Origin: Pseudaminobacter soli (ex Li et al. 2025)
Lineage (GTDB): Bacteria; Pseudomonadota; Alphaproteobacteria; Rhizobiales; Rhizobiaceae
NCBI RefSeq assembly: GCF_029892515.1
Contig: NZ_JARXVF010000001.1
Coordinates: forward strand, 1,922,001-1,986,000
Direction: 5' to 3'
DNA length: 64,000 nucleotides
Below, in pieces: positions 1-7,512 of the stretch (position 1 is the first letter of the stretch; each line of letters begins with the position of its first letter). Made by a program: the position numbers and the translations under genes. Below the pieces are notes generated by a model. The model was not told where the DNA came from. It saw only the letters and a list, made by a program, of their open reading frames with translations, and did not search any database.

Positions 1-1
1 C

Positions 2-88
2 AACAGCGGCGGGAAGGAAATCGCCGGCGAGCGGTTTGTCGCGATCATTCGCAAGGCCATCGCCTTTGCCGATGTGGGAAGATTCTAG
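2..88 (+). CDS. C-terminal fragment of an unidentified protein
   Basis: An open frame enters from the left edge and ends at a TAG, giving 28 residues that finish in ADVGRF. The 5' part lies outside the window. Its stop overlaps the stop of the convergent GFA-family gene by a few bases, which is the packing expected of two real genes meeting tail to tail. The fragment is too short for any family to be named, so the call rests only on the open frame, typical GC-rich codon use and the tight convergent arrangement. Confidence 0.45.
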   Translation, partial: NSGGKEIAGERFVAIIRKAIAFADVGRF

Positions 89-501
89 TCCGGGAATTCG
101 TCGTACTGGGGCAGGTCGTCGGTGATCTCGTGCCATTTGGCCTTCGAGCCGACGAAGATGTGCATGGACGGCCGGATGGTCGGCTCGTCCATCAGCGTGC
201 CCATGGCGACATGGACGTAAGTCCCCTCGCGGACGACCGAATAGAGAAGCGAGCCGCATGTGCCGCAATGCACGTCGTGTGCGGCCTCGTCTCCATAGAT
301 CAAGGCAGCCTCATCGCCTTCCGTGATGCGAAGCCGGTCGCGCTCGATGCCGGCAAATGACTTGAAGGCCGACCCGGTGGTGCGCCTGCAATTCGAGCAA
401 TGGCAGTTCATCGCATAGCGGAACGCATCCGCCACCGCATATTTCACCGCCCCGCAAAGGCAGCCGCCGGTCAGCATAGGCGTGGAAACTTCGGACGTCA
501 T
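85..501 (-). CDS. GFA family (CENP-V/GFA domain) zinc protein
   Basis: A 138-residue protein with the glutathione-dependent formaldehyde-activating fold. The zinc cysteines are visible: C14 and C16 (GGCLCG), C33, C35 and C38 (NCHCSNCRR), and C79 and C82 (HCGTCG). Length matches the small stand-alone members of the family. The founding enzyme condenses formaldehyde with glutathione, but most homologues have no proven substrate, so a general GFA-domain label is safest. AGGG lies about 7 bases before the ATG. It sits convergent with the partial gene at the left edge, and the next gene upstream is an unrelated methyltransferase on the same strand. Confidence 0.85.
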   Translation of the reverse strand: MTSEVSTPMLTGGCLCGAVKYAVADAFRYAMNCHCSNCRRTTGSAFKSFAGIERDRLRITEGDEAALIYGDEAAHDVHCGTCGSLLYSVVREGTYVHVAMGTLMDEPTIRPSMHIFVGSKAKWHEITDDLPQYDEFPD

Positions 502-573
502 GGCTTTGCCCTGTTTCGAAGCCGGGAGGCTACAAAAGTTCTGGCGCGGACGACAGCGGCGATTTTTCAGCCA

Positions 574-1176
574 CTATCCGCGCTCGAACGCAAATACGGC
601 GCTCGGCCTGATATCGCCTGGCTTTGCTACACCCATGTCCGACACCGAATATTCGGCGACGACGCGAAGCCGGTCGCGCGGCAGCCAGGCCCGCCACGGA
701 TCGCCGATCAGCACCTCGATGCCGGCGTCGAGGCAGCGGTCGAGAAACGCAGTGACGCGCGCGGCCAGGCTCTGGTCGTAGAACAGGTCGCCGACGGCCA
801 CCACGTCCACGGCTGGCGGCGGGCCTGCGGTCAGGTCGGAATGGATCGCCTCCAGCGCCACGTCATTGGCGGCGGCGTTCAGCTTCAGCGCCTCGATGGC
901 GTAGCGATCGACCTCCGCCGCAATCACCGCACTCGCGCCGGCCTTGGCCGCGGTGATGCCGACGATGCCGGAGCCGGAGCCAAGGTCGAGAACGCGGCGG
1001 CCGGCCACTACCTGCGGCCGGACGAGAATGTGCCGCGCCAGCGCAAGGCCGCCAGCCCAGCAATAGGCCCAATAGGGTGAACCGAACCCTTGCTCGTCCG
1101 CTTCGGCGAGCCGCCAAAGCCCGCTCGACGGGCCGGCCCTGTGCAGGCGGATTTCGGGAACGGCGGGCACCGGCAC
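574..1176 (-). CDS. Class I SAM methyltransferase, ETF-beta lysine methyltransferase-like
   Basis: A seven-beta-strand methyltransferase of at least 200 residues. SAM-binding motif I reads DLGSGSG. The stretches FGSPYWAYCWAGG near the N-terminus and VGDLFYDQ plus IGDPWRAWLP further on resemble the METTL20 type that trimethylates lysines of electron-transfer flavoprotein beta, known from animals and from Agrobacterium. The start is uncertain. The only usual start codon in frame is the GTG used here, but the 16 codons before it read FIRANLPVV-like sequence that looks like part of the protein, and an in-frame TAG closes the frame further up. A CTG at 1224-1222 with AGGG before it is one possibility; a sequencing frameshift is another. 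The substrate is inferred. Confidence 0.72.
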   Translation of the reverse strand: MPVPAVPEIRLHRAGPSSGLWRLAEADEQGFGSPYWAYCWAGGLALARHILVRPQVVAGRRVLDLGSGSGIVGITAAKAGASAVIAAEVDRYAIEALKLNAAANDVALEAIHSDLTAGPPPAVDVVAVGDLFYDQSLAARVTAFLDRCLDAGIEVLIGDPWRAWLPRDRLRVVAEYSVSDMGVAKPGDIRPSAVFAFERG

Positions 1177-1320
1177 GACCGGCAGGTTTGCCCGTATGAA
1201 TTTTTGGATATCGACGCTGTTCAGTGAAGCGGCCCTGTTGCAAAGGCTCGAATCCGAGCCACGGCAACGCTATCAAGGCCGCCGACGGTTCGCAATGCGC
1301 GGACCAGTGCCTTGGGGTGG

Positions 1321-1575
1321 CTACGCAAGCGAAACGACGATCTTCTTGCTCACGCCCTTCTCGGACACGTGAAAGGATTTTGTGCAGGGTTTTCCGGCGC
1401 GCTTTGCCTCGAGCAGACCGGGCAGGTCGAGGCCCTTGCTTTCCAGCGAGGCCAGAGCGGATTTGGGCATGATGGTCCTGGCAAGACCGAGGACGAAGGC
1501 GGGCACGGTGAAAGCCGTCTCGCGCTTGCCGTCGATGAATTTTTCGATCGTCAGCCTCGCCATCGTCTTCTTCAT
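1321..1575 (-). CDS. Small conserved-looking hypothetical protein
   Basis: About 84 residues starting MKKTMARL, or 80 if the second Met is used. It is basic, with a Lys/Arg-rich start and a C-terminus of KGVSKKIVVSLA. There is no signal peptide, membrane segment or metal motif. The open frame extends further upstream to 1716, but that part overlaps nothing sensible and looks like run-through reading. I do not recognise the family. It sits alone between the methyltransferase (same strand) and the divergent LysE exporter gene, whose start is 170 bases away, so the two may share a promoter region. Confidence 0.55.
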   Translation of the reverse strand: MKKTMARLTIEKFIDGKRETAFTVPAFVLGLARTIMPKSALASLESKGLDLPGLLEAKRAGKPCTKSFHVSEKGVSKKIVVSLA

Positions 1576-1743
1576 GCTCCGCGGTTTACTGCGTCGCCCA
1601 TACCCCGCGGCTGCACCAAAGGCAACGTACAACCAGAGCGTCGGCGTCTCTGGACAGGCCGCCGCGATCCGCGATAGCGTCTCCTGCCTCGGCCCACAGG
1701 GTTCCGGCCGGACCATCGAACCGCGACAGGGGAGTCAAAAAAA

Positions 1744-2379
1744 ATGCCGTCCACCGAACTGCTCGTCGCCTTCGTCGTCACGGCGGCCATCTTCGCCTTC
1801 ATGCCGGGTCCAGCCATGCTCTACGCCGCCGCCCAGACCATGGCGCGTGGCAGGTGGCCCGGGCTGATGGCCACGCTCGGCATTCATATCGGCGGCTATG
1901 CGCATGTCATCGCAGCGGCGGCCGGCCTGTCGATGCTCTTCCACGCCGTGCCCTTGCTCTACATGGCGGTGAAATTCGTCGGCGCGGCCTATCTTGTCTG
2001 GCTAGGCGTCCAGCTGTTTCGCGCCAAGGCGCAGGGCGACAACGCCGCGCCTGCCGTGATCGGGCCGAAATCCGCCCGCCGCGCCTTCTTCGAGAGCATC
2101 ACCGTCGAGGTGCTGAACCCCAAGACGGCGATCTTCTTCATGGCGTTCCTGCCGCAGTTCGTCGATGCTTCCGCCGCCTTGCCGGTGTGGCTGCAGTTCG
2201 TGCTGCTCGGCACCGTCGTCAACCTGATGTTCTCGTTCGCCGACGTCGTGTGCGTGGTTCTGGCCGGCTTCGTGGTCGGCCGGCTGCGGCGCTCGAGCCG
2301 CGCGCAGCGCCTGGTGCAGCGTGCCGGCGGGGCGGTGCTGGTGGGGCTCGGCGTACACCTCGCCTTGCAGCGGAGCTGA
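1744..2379 (+). CDS. LysE/RhtB family amino-acid exporter
   Basis: A 211-residue inner-membrane protein with the six-helix pattern of the LysE translocators. The family signature near the N-terminus is present (FMPGPAMLYAAAQTMARG, residues about 18-36), followed by the GIHIGGY stretch and the mid-protein EVLNPKTAIFFMAFLPQF that RhtB-type exporters keep. Members push amino acids or their derivatives out of the cell with the proton gradient; the substrate cannot be read from sequence. A strong ribosome site (GGGGAG) lies nine bases before the ATG. The gene is a single unit, with a terminator-flanked bfr gene convergent to it. Confidence 0.88.
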   Translation: MPSTELLVAFVVTAAIFAFMPGPAMLYAAAQTMARGRWPGLMATLGIHIGGYAHVIAAAAGLSMLFHAVPLLYMAVKFVGAAYLVWLGVQLFRAKAQGDNAAPAVIGPKSARRAFFESITVEVLNPKTAIFFMAFLPQFVDASAALPVWLQFVLLGTVVNLMFSFADVVCVVLAGFVVGRLRRSSRAQRLVQRAGGAVLVGLGVHLALQRS

Positions 2380-2444
2380 AGGTCGCCCGCACGGAGGCGG
2401 TCCCGGACATAGACCGGGCCGGTAGGTACTGGGATGCCGGAATG

Positions 2445-2479
2445 AAAAAAAGCGGCGCGTCAGACAATCCACGCGCCGC
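2445..2479 (-). terminator. Rho-independent terminator after bfr
   Basis: Stem GCGGCGCGT/ACGCGCCGC around a ten-base loop. Read on the minus strand it is followed by a run of seven T, just past the bfr stop. It also separates bfr from the convergent LysE gene. Confidence 0.8.
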
Positions 2480-2491
2480 CCGGAAAAAAAA

Positions 2492-2977
2492 TCAGTCTGC
2501 GTCGTCCGCCGAAGCTGCGTTGAGCTGGCCGTATTTCCCCTCGCCGATCTGGGCGAGCAGGTCGAGCTGGGTTTCGAGGAAGTCGATATGGCCTTCCTCG
2601 TCCTTCAACAGCTCCTCGAACAATTTCATGGTCACGTAGTCGCCGAGCTGCTGGCAGATCTCGCGCGATTTCTTGTAGGAGGTGCGGGCGTCATATTCGC
2701 CGGCGAGGTCGGCCTCGAGCACTTCCTTGACGTTCTGGCCGATGCGCAGGGGCGCGACCGTCTGCAGGTTGGGGTGGCCTTCGAGGAAGATGATGCGCTG
2801 GACGATTTTGTCGGCGTGATGCATCTCCTCGATGGATTCCTCACGCTCCTTCTTGGCGAGCTTGTTGTAGCCCCAGTCGTCCAGCAGTCGATAGTGGAGC
2901 CAATATTGGTTGACCGCGCCTAGCTCCAGAAACAGCGCCTCGTTAAGCCGCTCGATGACCTGCTTTTCGCCCTTCAT
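2492..2977 (-). CDS. bfr: Bacterioferritin
   Basis: A 161-residue haem-containing ferritin that oxidises and stores iron in a 24-subunit shell. Numbered from this start, the di-iron ferroxidase ligands all fall at the classical positions: E18, E51, H54, E94, E127 and H130. The haem-bridging methionine is M52. An ATG five codons upstream is possible, but GGGAG sits about nine bases before the start chosen here and would lie inside the longer version. The gene begins inside the end of bfd (35-base overlap), so the two are almost certainly co-transcribed, and a clear terminator follows. Irr-type control is suggested by the palindrome upstream of bfd. Confidence 0.95.
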   Translation of the reverse strand: MKGEKQVIERLNEALFLELGAVNQYWLHYRLLDDWGYNKLAKKEREESIEEMHHADKIVQRIIFLEGHPNLQTVAPLRIGQNVKEVLEADLAGEYDARTSYKKSREICQQLGDYVTMKLFEELLKDEEGHIDFLETQLDLLAQIGEGKYGQLNAASADDAD

Positions 2978-3254
2978 AGCTTCTGCTCCCATATTGGACG
3001 CGCAGTTCCCTCACGCGGTCCATGTGTGAAACAATATCGGCCTCGTCTGTGGCCGAGCTTCGGTGATAATGCTCGGTAACGCGAATGATAGTTTCCACCA
3101 CATTTGGGAAGCAGCCGCAACAGCGACCGCGCTTCTGAAGGGAATGATAGACCTTTGCCGGCACGATGAGGTGCCAGGGATCGGCTTCCAGAAGGTCGAT
3201 GATCGCCTCCTCGATCTCCTTCTCGGTTATCAGGTTACAGTGACATACAAGCAT
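2943..3254 (-). CDS. bfd: Bacterioferritin-associated ferredoxin-like [2Fe-2S] protein
   Basis: A 103-residue protein with the BFD-like [2Fe-2S] arrangement: C4-x-C6 at the N-terminus and C45/C46 with C48 in [10 protein letters not shown], matching the C-x-C ... C-x2-C cluster of Bfd. Known Bfd docks on bacterioferritin at the haem and passes electrons in to release ferric iron as Fe(II). Its stop lies inside the 5' end of bfr, so translation of the two is probably coupled. The C-terminal tail past residue about 75 is basic, poorly structured and longer than in E. coli Bfd. The ribosome site is weak, which fits tight or conditional expression. Confidence 0.85.
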   Translation of the reverse strand: MLVCHCNLITEKEIEEAIIDLLEADPWHLIVPAKVYHSLQKRGRCCGCFPNVVETIIRVTEHYHRSSATDEADIVSHMDRVRELRVQYGSRSYEGRKAGHRAA

Positions 3255-3569
3255 TTCTGGCCCTGGTGGCTGACGGCGCTCTCTGGTGCCGTTCGGCGTG
3301 GGTTACGTGGTCAATCTTCGCGGATGGGGACTTGGCGGCCGTCGTCATCGCGTCTGTTCATGCGCGAGCAGGCGGGATGAGGACCGCAGAAGGAGCGCGT
3401 ATGTTCGCGCATGCGCCGCAGGGCGCGGACTTGGAATACTGGACACCAGATTCCTCCAATCGAACGGGTTCAAGGCCCAGACATCAAAGGCTGCACCCTC
3501 AGGCGCGTTGCCATAAGGGGCATGAGGAAACCGAGAGTCAACAGGAATCTGGATAAAAGCCTATATAAA
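3255..3569. other. Gene-free leader between bfd and the Irr-like box
   Basis: About 315 bases without a credible gene. Short frames on the plus strand here (up to 96 codons) have no ribosome site and no recognisable domain. If the bfd-bfr promoter lies at the palindrome to the right, the transcript would carry an untranslated leader of roughly 290 bases. Confidence 0.4.
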
Positions 3570-3600
3570 TCAATAGTTTAGAATTGTTCTAAACTATTGA
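3570..3600. promoter_or_regulatory. Irr/iron-control-element-like palindrome
   Basis: A perfect inverted repeat: 14-base arms (TCAATAGTTTAGAA and its complement) around the three-base centre TTG. Its core, TTTAGAA-N3-TTCTAAA, matches the iron control element bound by Irr in rhizobia and related Alphaproteobacteria. It lies between the divergent bfd-bfr unit and the flavoprotein gene. TATA-like sequence (TATATAG) follows on the minus-strand side. A 31-base perfect palindrome in GC-rich DNA is not expected by chance. The binding protein is inferred from the consensus. Confidence 0.8.
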
Positions 3601-3778
3601 TGTCAAGCTTATGGTTTTTTGCCGGCAGCAAAGTGTCCAAGGTGTTGTGCGCCACACCCTGGCTTGACACCGGCATGGCCCAGGTGCGACCCAATTGCTG
3701 CCCGCGCTGTCGGAACCAGACGGCTTGCCGCCAATGCGGGTCTCTATTCTGGCTAAAAAGAAGCAAGTTCAGGTCCCC

Positions 3779-5020
3779 ATGAAGAACGGCGTTGTCATTG
3801 TCGGTGCGGGTCACGGCGGCGTCCAGGCGGCGGCCAGCCTGCGTGAAGAGGGTTTTGACGGGCCGATCACGCTCGTCGGCGACGAGGCCGAGCTGCCCTA
3901 TCACAAGCCGCCGCTGTCGAAGACCTTCATCAAGGACCCGGCAGCCCAGCCGCAGATGCTGCGCGCCGAAATCTTCTACAATAACAACAAGATCGACCTG
4001 CGGCTCGGCAGCTCGGTCGAGTGCATCGACCTGGCCGGCAAGCGGCTGGACCTCGGCGACGGCAGCCATATTCCGTTCGACGCCGCCATCCTGGCGACCG
4101 GATCGCGGCCGCGCGAGCTGAAGCTCGCGGGCTCGGAACTCGCCGGCGTGCTGTCGCTGCGCTCGGTGGCGGATGCGCGTGTCATCCGCGATCTCAGCGC
4201 CAAGGTCGAAGACGTCGTGATCCTCGGCGGTGGCTTCATCGGCCTCGAAATCGCCGCCACGCTGACGCTCGGCGGCCGCCGCGTGACGGTGGTGGAGGCG
4301 CAAGACCGGCTGCTTGGCCGCGCGGTGGCGCCTTCCATTTCGGCCCATGTGCGCCAGCGGCTCGAGGCCATGGGCATCCGCATCCTGACCCAGACCACGA
4401 TTGAGCGGCTCGAAGGCGAGAATGGCCGTCTCAGCGGCGCCCTCACCTCGCGCGGCGAGCGGCTGCCGGCACAGATGGCGATCATCGGCATCGGCGTGGT
4501 GCCCAATGTCGAGCTGGCGCAGGCCGCGGGCCTGAAACTCGCCAACGGCATCTGGGTGGACGGCCAGCTGCGCAGCTCGCAGCCCGAGATTTTTGCCATA
4601 GGCGACGTCGCCAGCTATCGCCACGTGTTCTCCAACAGCGACGTGCGGCTGGAATCGGTGCAGAACGCTACCGACCATGCCAAGCTCACCGCCCGCATCA
4701 TCACAGGCCATGAGGGGCACTATGACAGCGTGCCGTGGTTCTGGTCGGATATCGGCGACATGAAGCTGCAGATGGTGGGCCTGGCCGGCACCAGCGACAG
4801 CAATGTCGTGGTCGGCGACGTGGCCGACAACAAGTTCTCCGTCTACCACTATTCGGGCAGCCGTCTGATCGCCATCGAGTCCGTTAACCGCCCTGCCGAC
4901 CACATGCTCGGCCGCAAGATGCTGGGCGCCGGCTTCTCGCCGCGGCCAGAAATTGTCGAGGCCGGCACCGATGCGCTGAAGGCCGCCCTTGCCGACGCAC
5001 AGAAGGTCGCAGCCGCATAG
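3779..5020 (+). CDS. FAD-dependent ferredoxin-reductase-like oxidoreductase
   Basis: A 413-residue flavoprotein of the putidaredoxin/rhodocoxin reductase type. FAD site: VIVGAGHGG at residues about 5-15; PYHKPPLSK follows. NAD(P)H site: ILGGGFIGLE near 150. The second FAD motif is IFAIGDVA, then RLESVQNA and VPWFWSDIGD, which lead into the C-terminal reductase domain. Such enzymes move electrons from NAD(P)H to a small [2Fe-2S] ferredoxin. The start follows CAGG. The open frame extends upstream but the fold begins here. The facing Bfd is a [2Fe-2S] protein, and the Irr-like box lies about 180 bases upstream, so Bfd is an attractive but unproven partner. The MBL gene follows after 23 bases. 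Confidence 0.85.
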   Translation: MKNGVVIVGAGHGGVQAAASLREEGFDGPITLVGDEAELPYHKPPLSKTFIKDPAAQPQMLRAEIFYNNNKIDLRLGSSVECIDLAGKRLDLGDGSHIPFDAAILATGSRPRELKLAGSELAGVLSLRSVADARVIRDLSAKVEDVVILGGGFIGLEIAATLTLGGRRVTVVEAQDRLLGRAVAPSISAHVRQRLEAMGIRILTQTTIERLEGENGRLSGALTSRGERLPAQMAIIGIGVVPNVELAQAAGLKLANGIWVDGQLRSSQPEIFAIGDVASYRHVFSNSDVRLESVQNATDHAKLTARIITGHEGHYDSVPWFWSDIGDMKLQMVGLAGTSDSNVVVGDVADNKFSVYHYSGSRLIAIESVNRPADHMLGRKMLGAGFSPRPEIVEAGTDALKAALADAQKVAAA

Positions 5021-5043
5021 GAACCGGGAGATAGGGGGCGCCG

Positions 5044-5754
5044 ATGTCGGATGACTGGTTCGTAAGGCAGCCTATCGACCGGCAGATTACGCTGGTGACC
5101 GAGCCCTATGTCGACCCCTATTTCAGCGCCAATATCTGGCTGGTGCGCGGAGCCGACGTCGACCTCGTCGTCGATACCGGCATGGGCCTGCGGCCGCTCC
5201 GGCCCGTGCTCGACCTGACACCGGGCAAGCCGGTGCTGGCGCTGGCAACGCATATCCATCTCGACCATGTCGGCGGGCTCGCCGAATTCGAGCAACGGCT
5301 TGGCCCTCGCCAGTCGGCCGAAGCTTTTGCCACCATGCCCGACGCGCTGACCTTTGCCGACGAGTATCGCGAAATCGCTGAGCCGGTAAGCCGGCTACCT
5401 CATCCCGATTGGGTCCCGGCAGACTACCGGCTTACGCCCGCGCCGCTGACGCGCATCCTGGACGAAGGCGACGTCATCGACCTTGGCGACCGTAGTTTTA
5501 CTGTGCTGGAACTGCCCGGCCACTCGCCAGACGGCATCGGCCTGTTCGACGAAAAGAGTGGCGTCTTCTTCGGCGGCGACGCTATCTATGACGAGGAGCT
5601 GCTGGACGACATTCCGGGTTCGGACAAGGCCGTCTACCGGCAGACCATGGAGCGGCTGAAGACGCTGCCGATCAGCATCGGCCATGGCGGGCATGGCCCG
5701 AGCTTCGATGCCAAGCGGATGCGCGAAATCATCGACGAGTATCTAGCCAAGTAG
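5044..5754 (+). CDS. MBL-fold metallo-hydrolase
   Basis: A 236-residue metallo-beta-lactamase-fold protein. The metal motif is HIHLDHVGG (residues about 71-79). GHSPDGIG near 159 supplies the next His, FFGGDAIYD the bridging Asp, and GHGGHGPS near the C-terminus the final His. Together these give a two-metal hydrolase site like that of glyoxalase II and related thioester or lactone hydrolases; the substrate is unknown. GGGGG precedes the ATG, and it lies 23 bases after the flavoprotein, so the two probably share a transcript. A bidirectional terminator follows directly. Confidence 0.85.
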   Translation: MSDDWFVRQPIDRQITLVTEPYVDPYFSANIWLVRGADVDLVVDTGMGLRPLRPVLDLTPGKPVLALATHIHLDHVGGLAEFEQRLGPRQSAEAFATMPDALTFADEYREIAEPVSRLPHPDWVPADYRLTPAPLTRILDEGDVIDLGDRSFTVLELPGHSPDGIGLFDEKSGVFFGGDAIYDEELLDDIPGSDKAVYRQTMERLKTLPISIGHGGHGPSFDAKRMREIIDEYLAK

Positions 5755-5762
5755 CGCCCCCC

Positions 5763-5792
5763 AAAAAAATGCCCCGGCGAGCGGGGCATTTT
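5763..5792. terminator. Bidirectional Rho-independent terminator
   Basis: Stem AAAATGCCCCG/CGGGGCATTTT with loop GCGAG. It has T-runs on both strands and stands between the convergent MBL and aldehyde dehydrogenase genes. Confidence 0.85.
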
Positions 5793-5812
5793 CCGTCGTA
5801 TCGCCAGAAGGC

Positions 5813-7258
5813 TTACGCGCCGGTGTTCCAGCCGGCGATGGACTTGACCTCGAGAAAATCTTCGAGGCCCCACTTGCCGCCCTCGCGGCCGAGGCCCGAC
5901 TGCTTGTAGCCGCCGAAGGGGCTGCCGGGGCCGCGCGAGGCGCCGTTGAGCTGCACCATGCCCGAGCGCAGGCGGCGCGCCACACGGTGGGCGCGTTCCT
6001 GGCTGTCGGTCTGGATGTAGCCCGACAGGCCGTAGGGCGTGTCGTTGGCGATCGCGATAGCCTCTTCCTCGGTATCGAAGGGGATCATCGCCAGAACCGG
6101 GCCGAACACTTCTTCCTGAGCGATGCGCATGTCGTTCGACACATCGGCGAAGATGGTCGGACGCACGAAGTAGCCGCGATTGAAGCCTTCCGGACGGCCG
6201 GTGCCGCCGGCGACGAGGCGCGCGCCTTCCTTGATGCCGACATCGATCAGGCCCTGGATCTTGTCGAACTGCATGGCCGAAATGACGGGGCCGATGTGGT
6301 CGCCATCGTCAGCCGGATTGCCGACGCGGGTCTCTTCGGCAGCCTCACGGGCCACTTCGACCGCCTGGTCATAGATCGAGCGCTCGACCAGCATGCGCGT
6401 GGGCGCATTGCAGGACTGGCCGGTGTTTTCGAAGCAGTGCGCCACGCCGCGCTTGACCGCGGCCGAGACGTCGGTGTCGGCAAAGACGATGTTGGGCGAC
6501 TTGCCGCCGAGCTCCAGCGTCACGCGCTTGACCGTTTCGGACGCCGCCTTGGTGACGGCAACGCCGGCGCGGGTCGAGCCGGTGAAGGACATCATATCGA
6601 TGCCGGGATGGCGCGACATGGCTTCGCCCACGGTCGGGCCATCGCCATTGACGAGGTTGAACACGCCGGCCGGGAAGCCGGCCTCTTCCATGATCTCGGC
6701 AAAGAGCATCGACGACATCGGCGCGATTTCGGACGGCTTCAGCACCACGGTGCAACCGGCGGCGATGGCCGGCACCACCTTCAGCGTCACCTGGTTCATC
6801 GGCCAGTTCCACGGCGTGATGAGGCCGCAGACGCCAATCGGCTCATGCACGATACGGTCGTTGGGGGCGACCTCGCTGAGCTGATGCTCGAATTCGAAGT
6901 TCTTCAGCTCGCGGATGAAGTTCTTGATGTGATAGGCGCCGACGGAAGCCTGGGATTCGGTGGCAAGCTTGATGGGCGCGCCCATTTCGCTGGAGATCGC
7001 CTCGGACATCTCGGGCAGGCGGCGCTTGTAGGCGGCGAGCAGCTTTTCGAGATATTCCAGGCGCTCCTCGCGGCTGGTGCGGCTCCAGCTTTCGAACGCC
7101 TTGCGGGCGGCGGCGACGGCCTTGTCGACATCGGCGGCCGAGCCCAGCGAGATGACGGCGAAAGGCTGCTCGTCTGCCGGATTGATGACCTCCAGCTCCT
7201 TGGGCGTGATCGGCGCGGTCCAGCGTCCGTCGATGAAGAAATCGGTCTTGCGCAGCAT
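5813..7258 (-). CDS. NAD(P)+-dependent aldehyde dehydrogenase
   Basis: A 481-residue soluble enzyme of the aldehyde dehydrogenase superfamily, which oxidises aldehydes to acids. Key residues are in place: N151 in PWNWP, the cofactor motif FTGSTRAG near 225-232, the general base E249 in LELGGK and the catalytic C283 in GQSCNAPT. K174 in LKPSE contacts the cofactor. Length is normal. The closest groups by feel are the broad-specificity bacterial ALDHs next to betaine and vanillin dehydrogenases, but the substrate is open. AAGGAGAG lies just before the ATG. The gene stands alone between the MBL gene and a divergent MFS pump. Confidence 0.9.
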   Translation of the reverse strand: MLRKTDFFIDGRWTAPITPKELEVINPADEQPFAVISLGSAADVDKAVAAARKAFESWSRTSREERLEYLEKLLAAYKRRLPEMSEAISSEMGAPIKLATESQASVGAYHIKNFIRELKNFEFEHQLSEVAPNDRIVHEPIGVCGLITPWNWPMNQVTLKVVPAIAAGCTVVLKPSEIAPMSSMLFAEIMEEAGFPAGVFNLVNGDGPTVGEAMSRHPGIDMMSFTGSTRAGVAVTKAASETVKRVTLELGGKSPNIVFADTDVSAAVKRGVAHCFENTGQSCNAPTRMLVERSIYDQAVEVAREAAEETRVGNPADDGDHIGPVISAMQFDKIQGLIDVGIKEGARLVAGGTGRPEGFNRGYFVRPTIFADVSNDMRIAQEEVFGPVLAMIPFDTEEEAIAIANDTPYGLSGYIQTDSQERAHRVARRLRSGMVQLNGASRGPGSPFGGYKQSGLGREGGKWGLEDFLEVKSIAGWNTGA

Positions 7259-7455
7259 GAAGCTCTCCTTTGCAACGGCAGTCTTGGCAGACGTAGCGCT
7301 TTGCCGCCCGTCTTTCCGCGATGATTACGACAAGATTGGTGCTTCATAAGTAGCAATGAAGACGTGGCCGTTCAAACCGGGCGCGACGGGAAAATGACTG
7401 GACCAGCGGCAAGCAATCCTGCCGGGTGGTTGTCAGGATAGTTTTCATCTTGGGA

Positions 7456-7483
7456 TTGCGTTGCCCAAAACTGCCTGTATAAG
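7456..7483 (+). promoter_or_regulatory. Candidate sigma70-type promoter of the MFS gene
   Basis: TTGCGT and TATAAG separated by 16 bases, 29 bases before the MFS start codon. The fit is moderate and judged by eye only. Confidence 0.35.
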
Positions 7484-7512
7484 TCCGCTCCCCTCGAAAA
7501 CGAGCGACCGCC

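Noticed and set aside
1240-1262. T-arm-like GGCTCGAATCCGAGCC
   Set aside because: No acceptor, D or anticodon arm can be built around it, so it is not a tRNA.
3600-3782. 60-codon frame whose stop overlaps the flavoprotein ATG (ATGA), with a few Cys residues
   Set aside because: It starts inside the Irr-like palindrome, has no ribosome site and its composition looks random. The four-base overlap is probably chance.
3578-4903. 441-codon open frame antisense to the flavoprotein gene
   Set aside because: Shadow of a GC-rich gene. The sense frame holds complete FAD and NAD motifs; the antisense reading is Ala/Arg/His-rich with no domain.
5987-7324. 445-codon frame antisense to the aldehyde dehydrogenase
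   Set aside because: Low-complexity antisense reading without a ribosome site; the ALDH catalytic residues are in the other strand.
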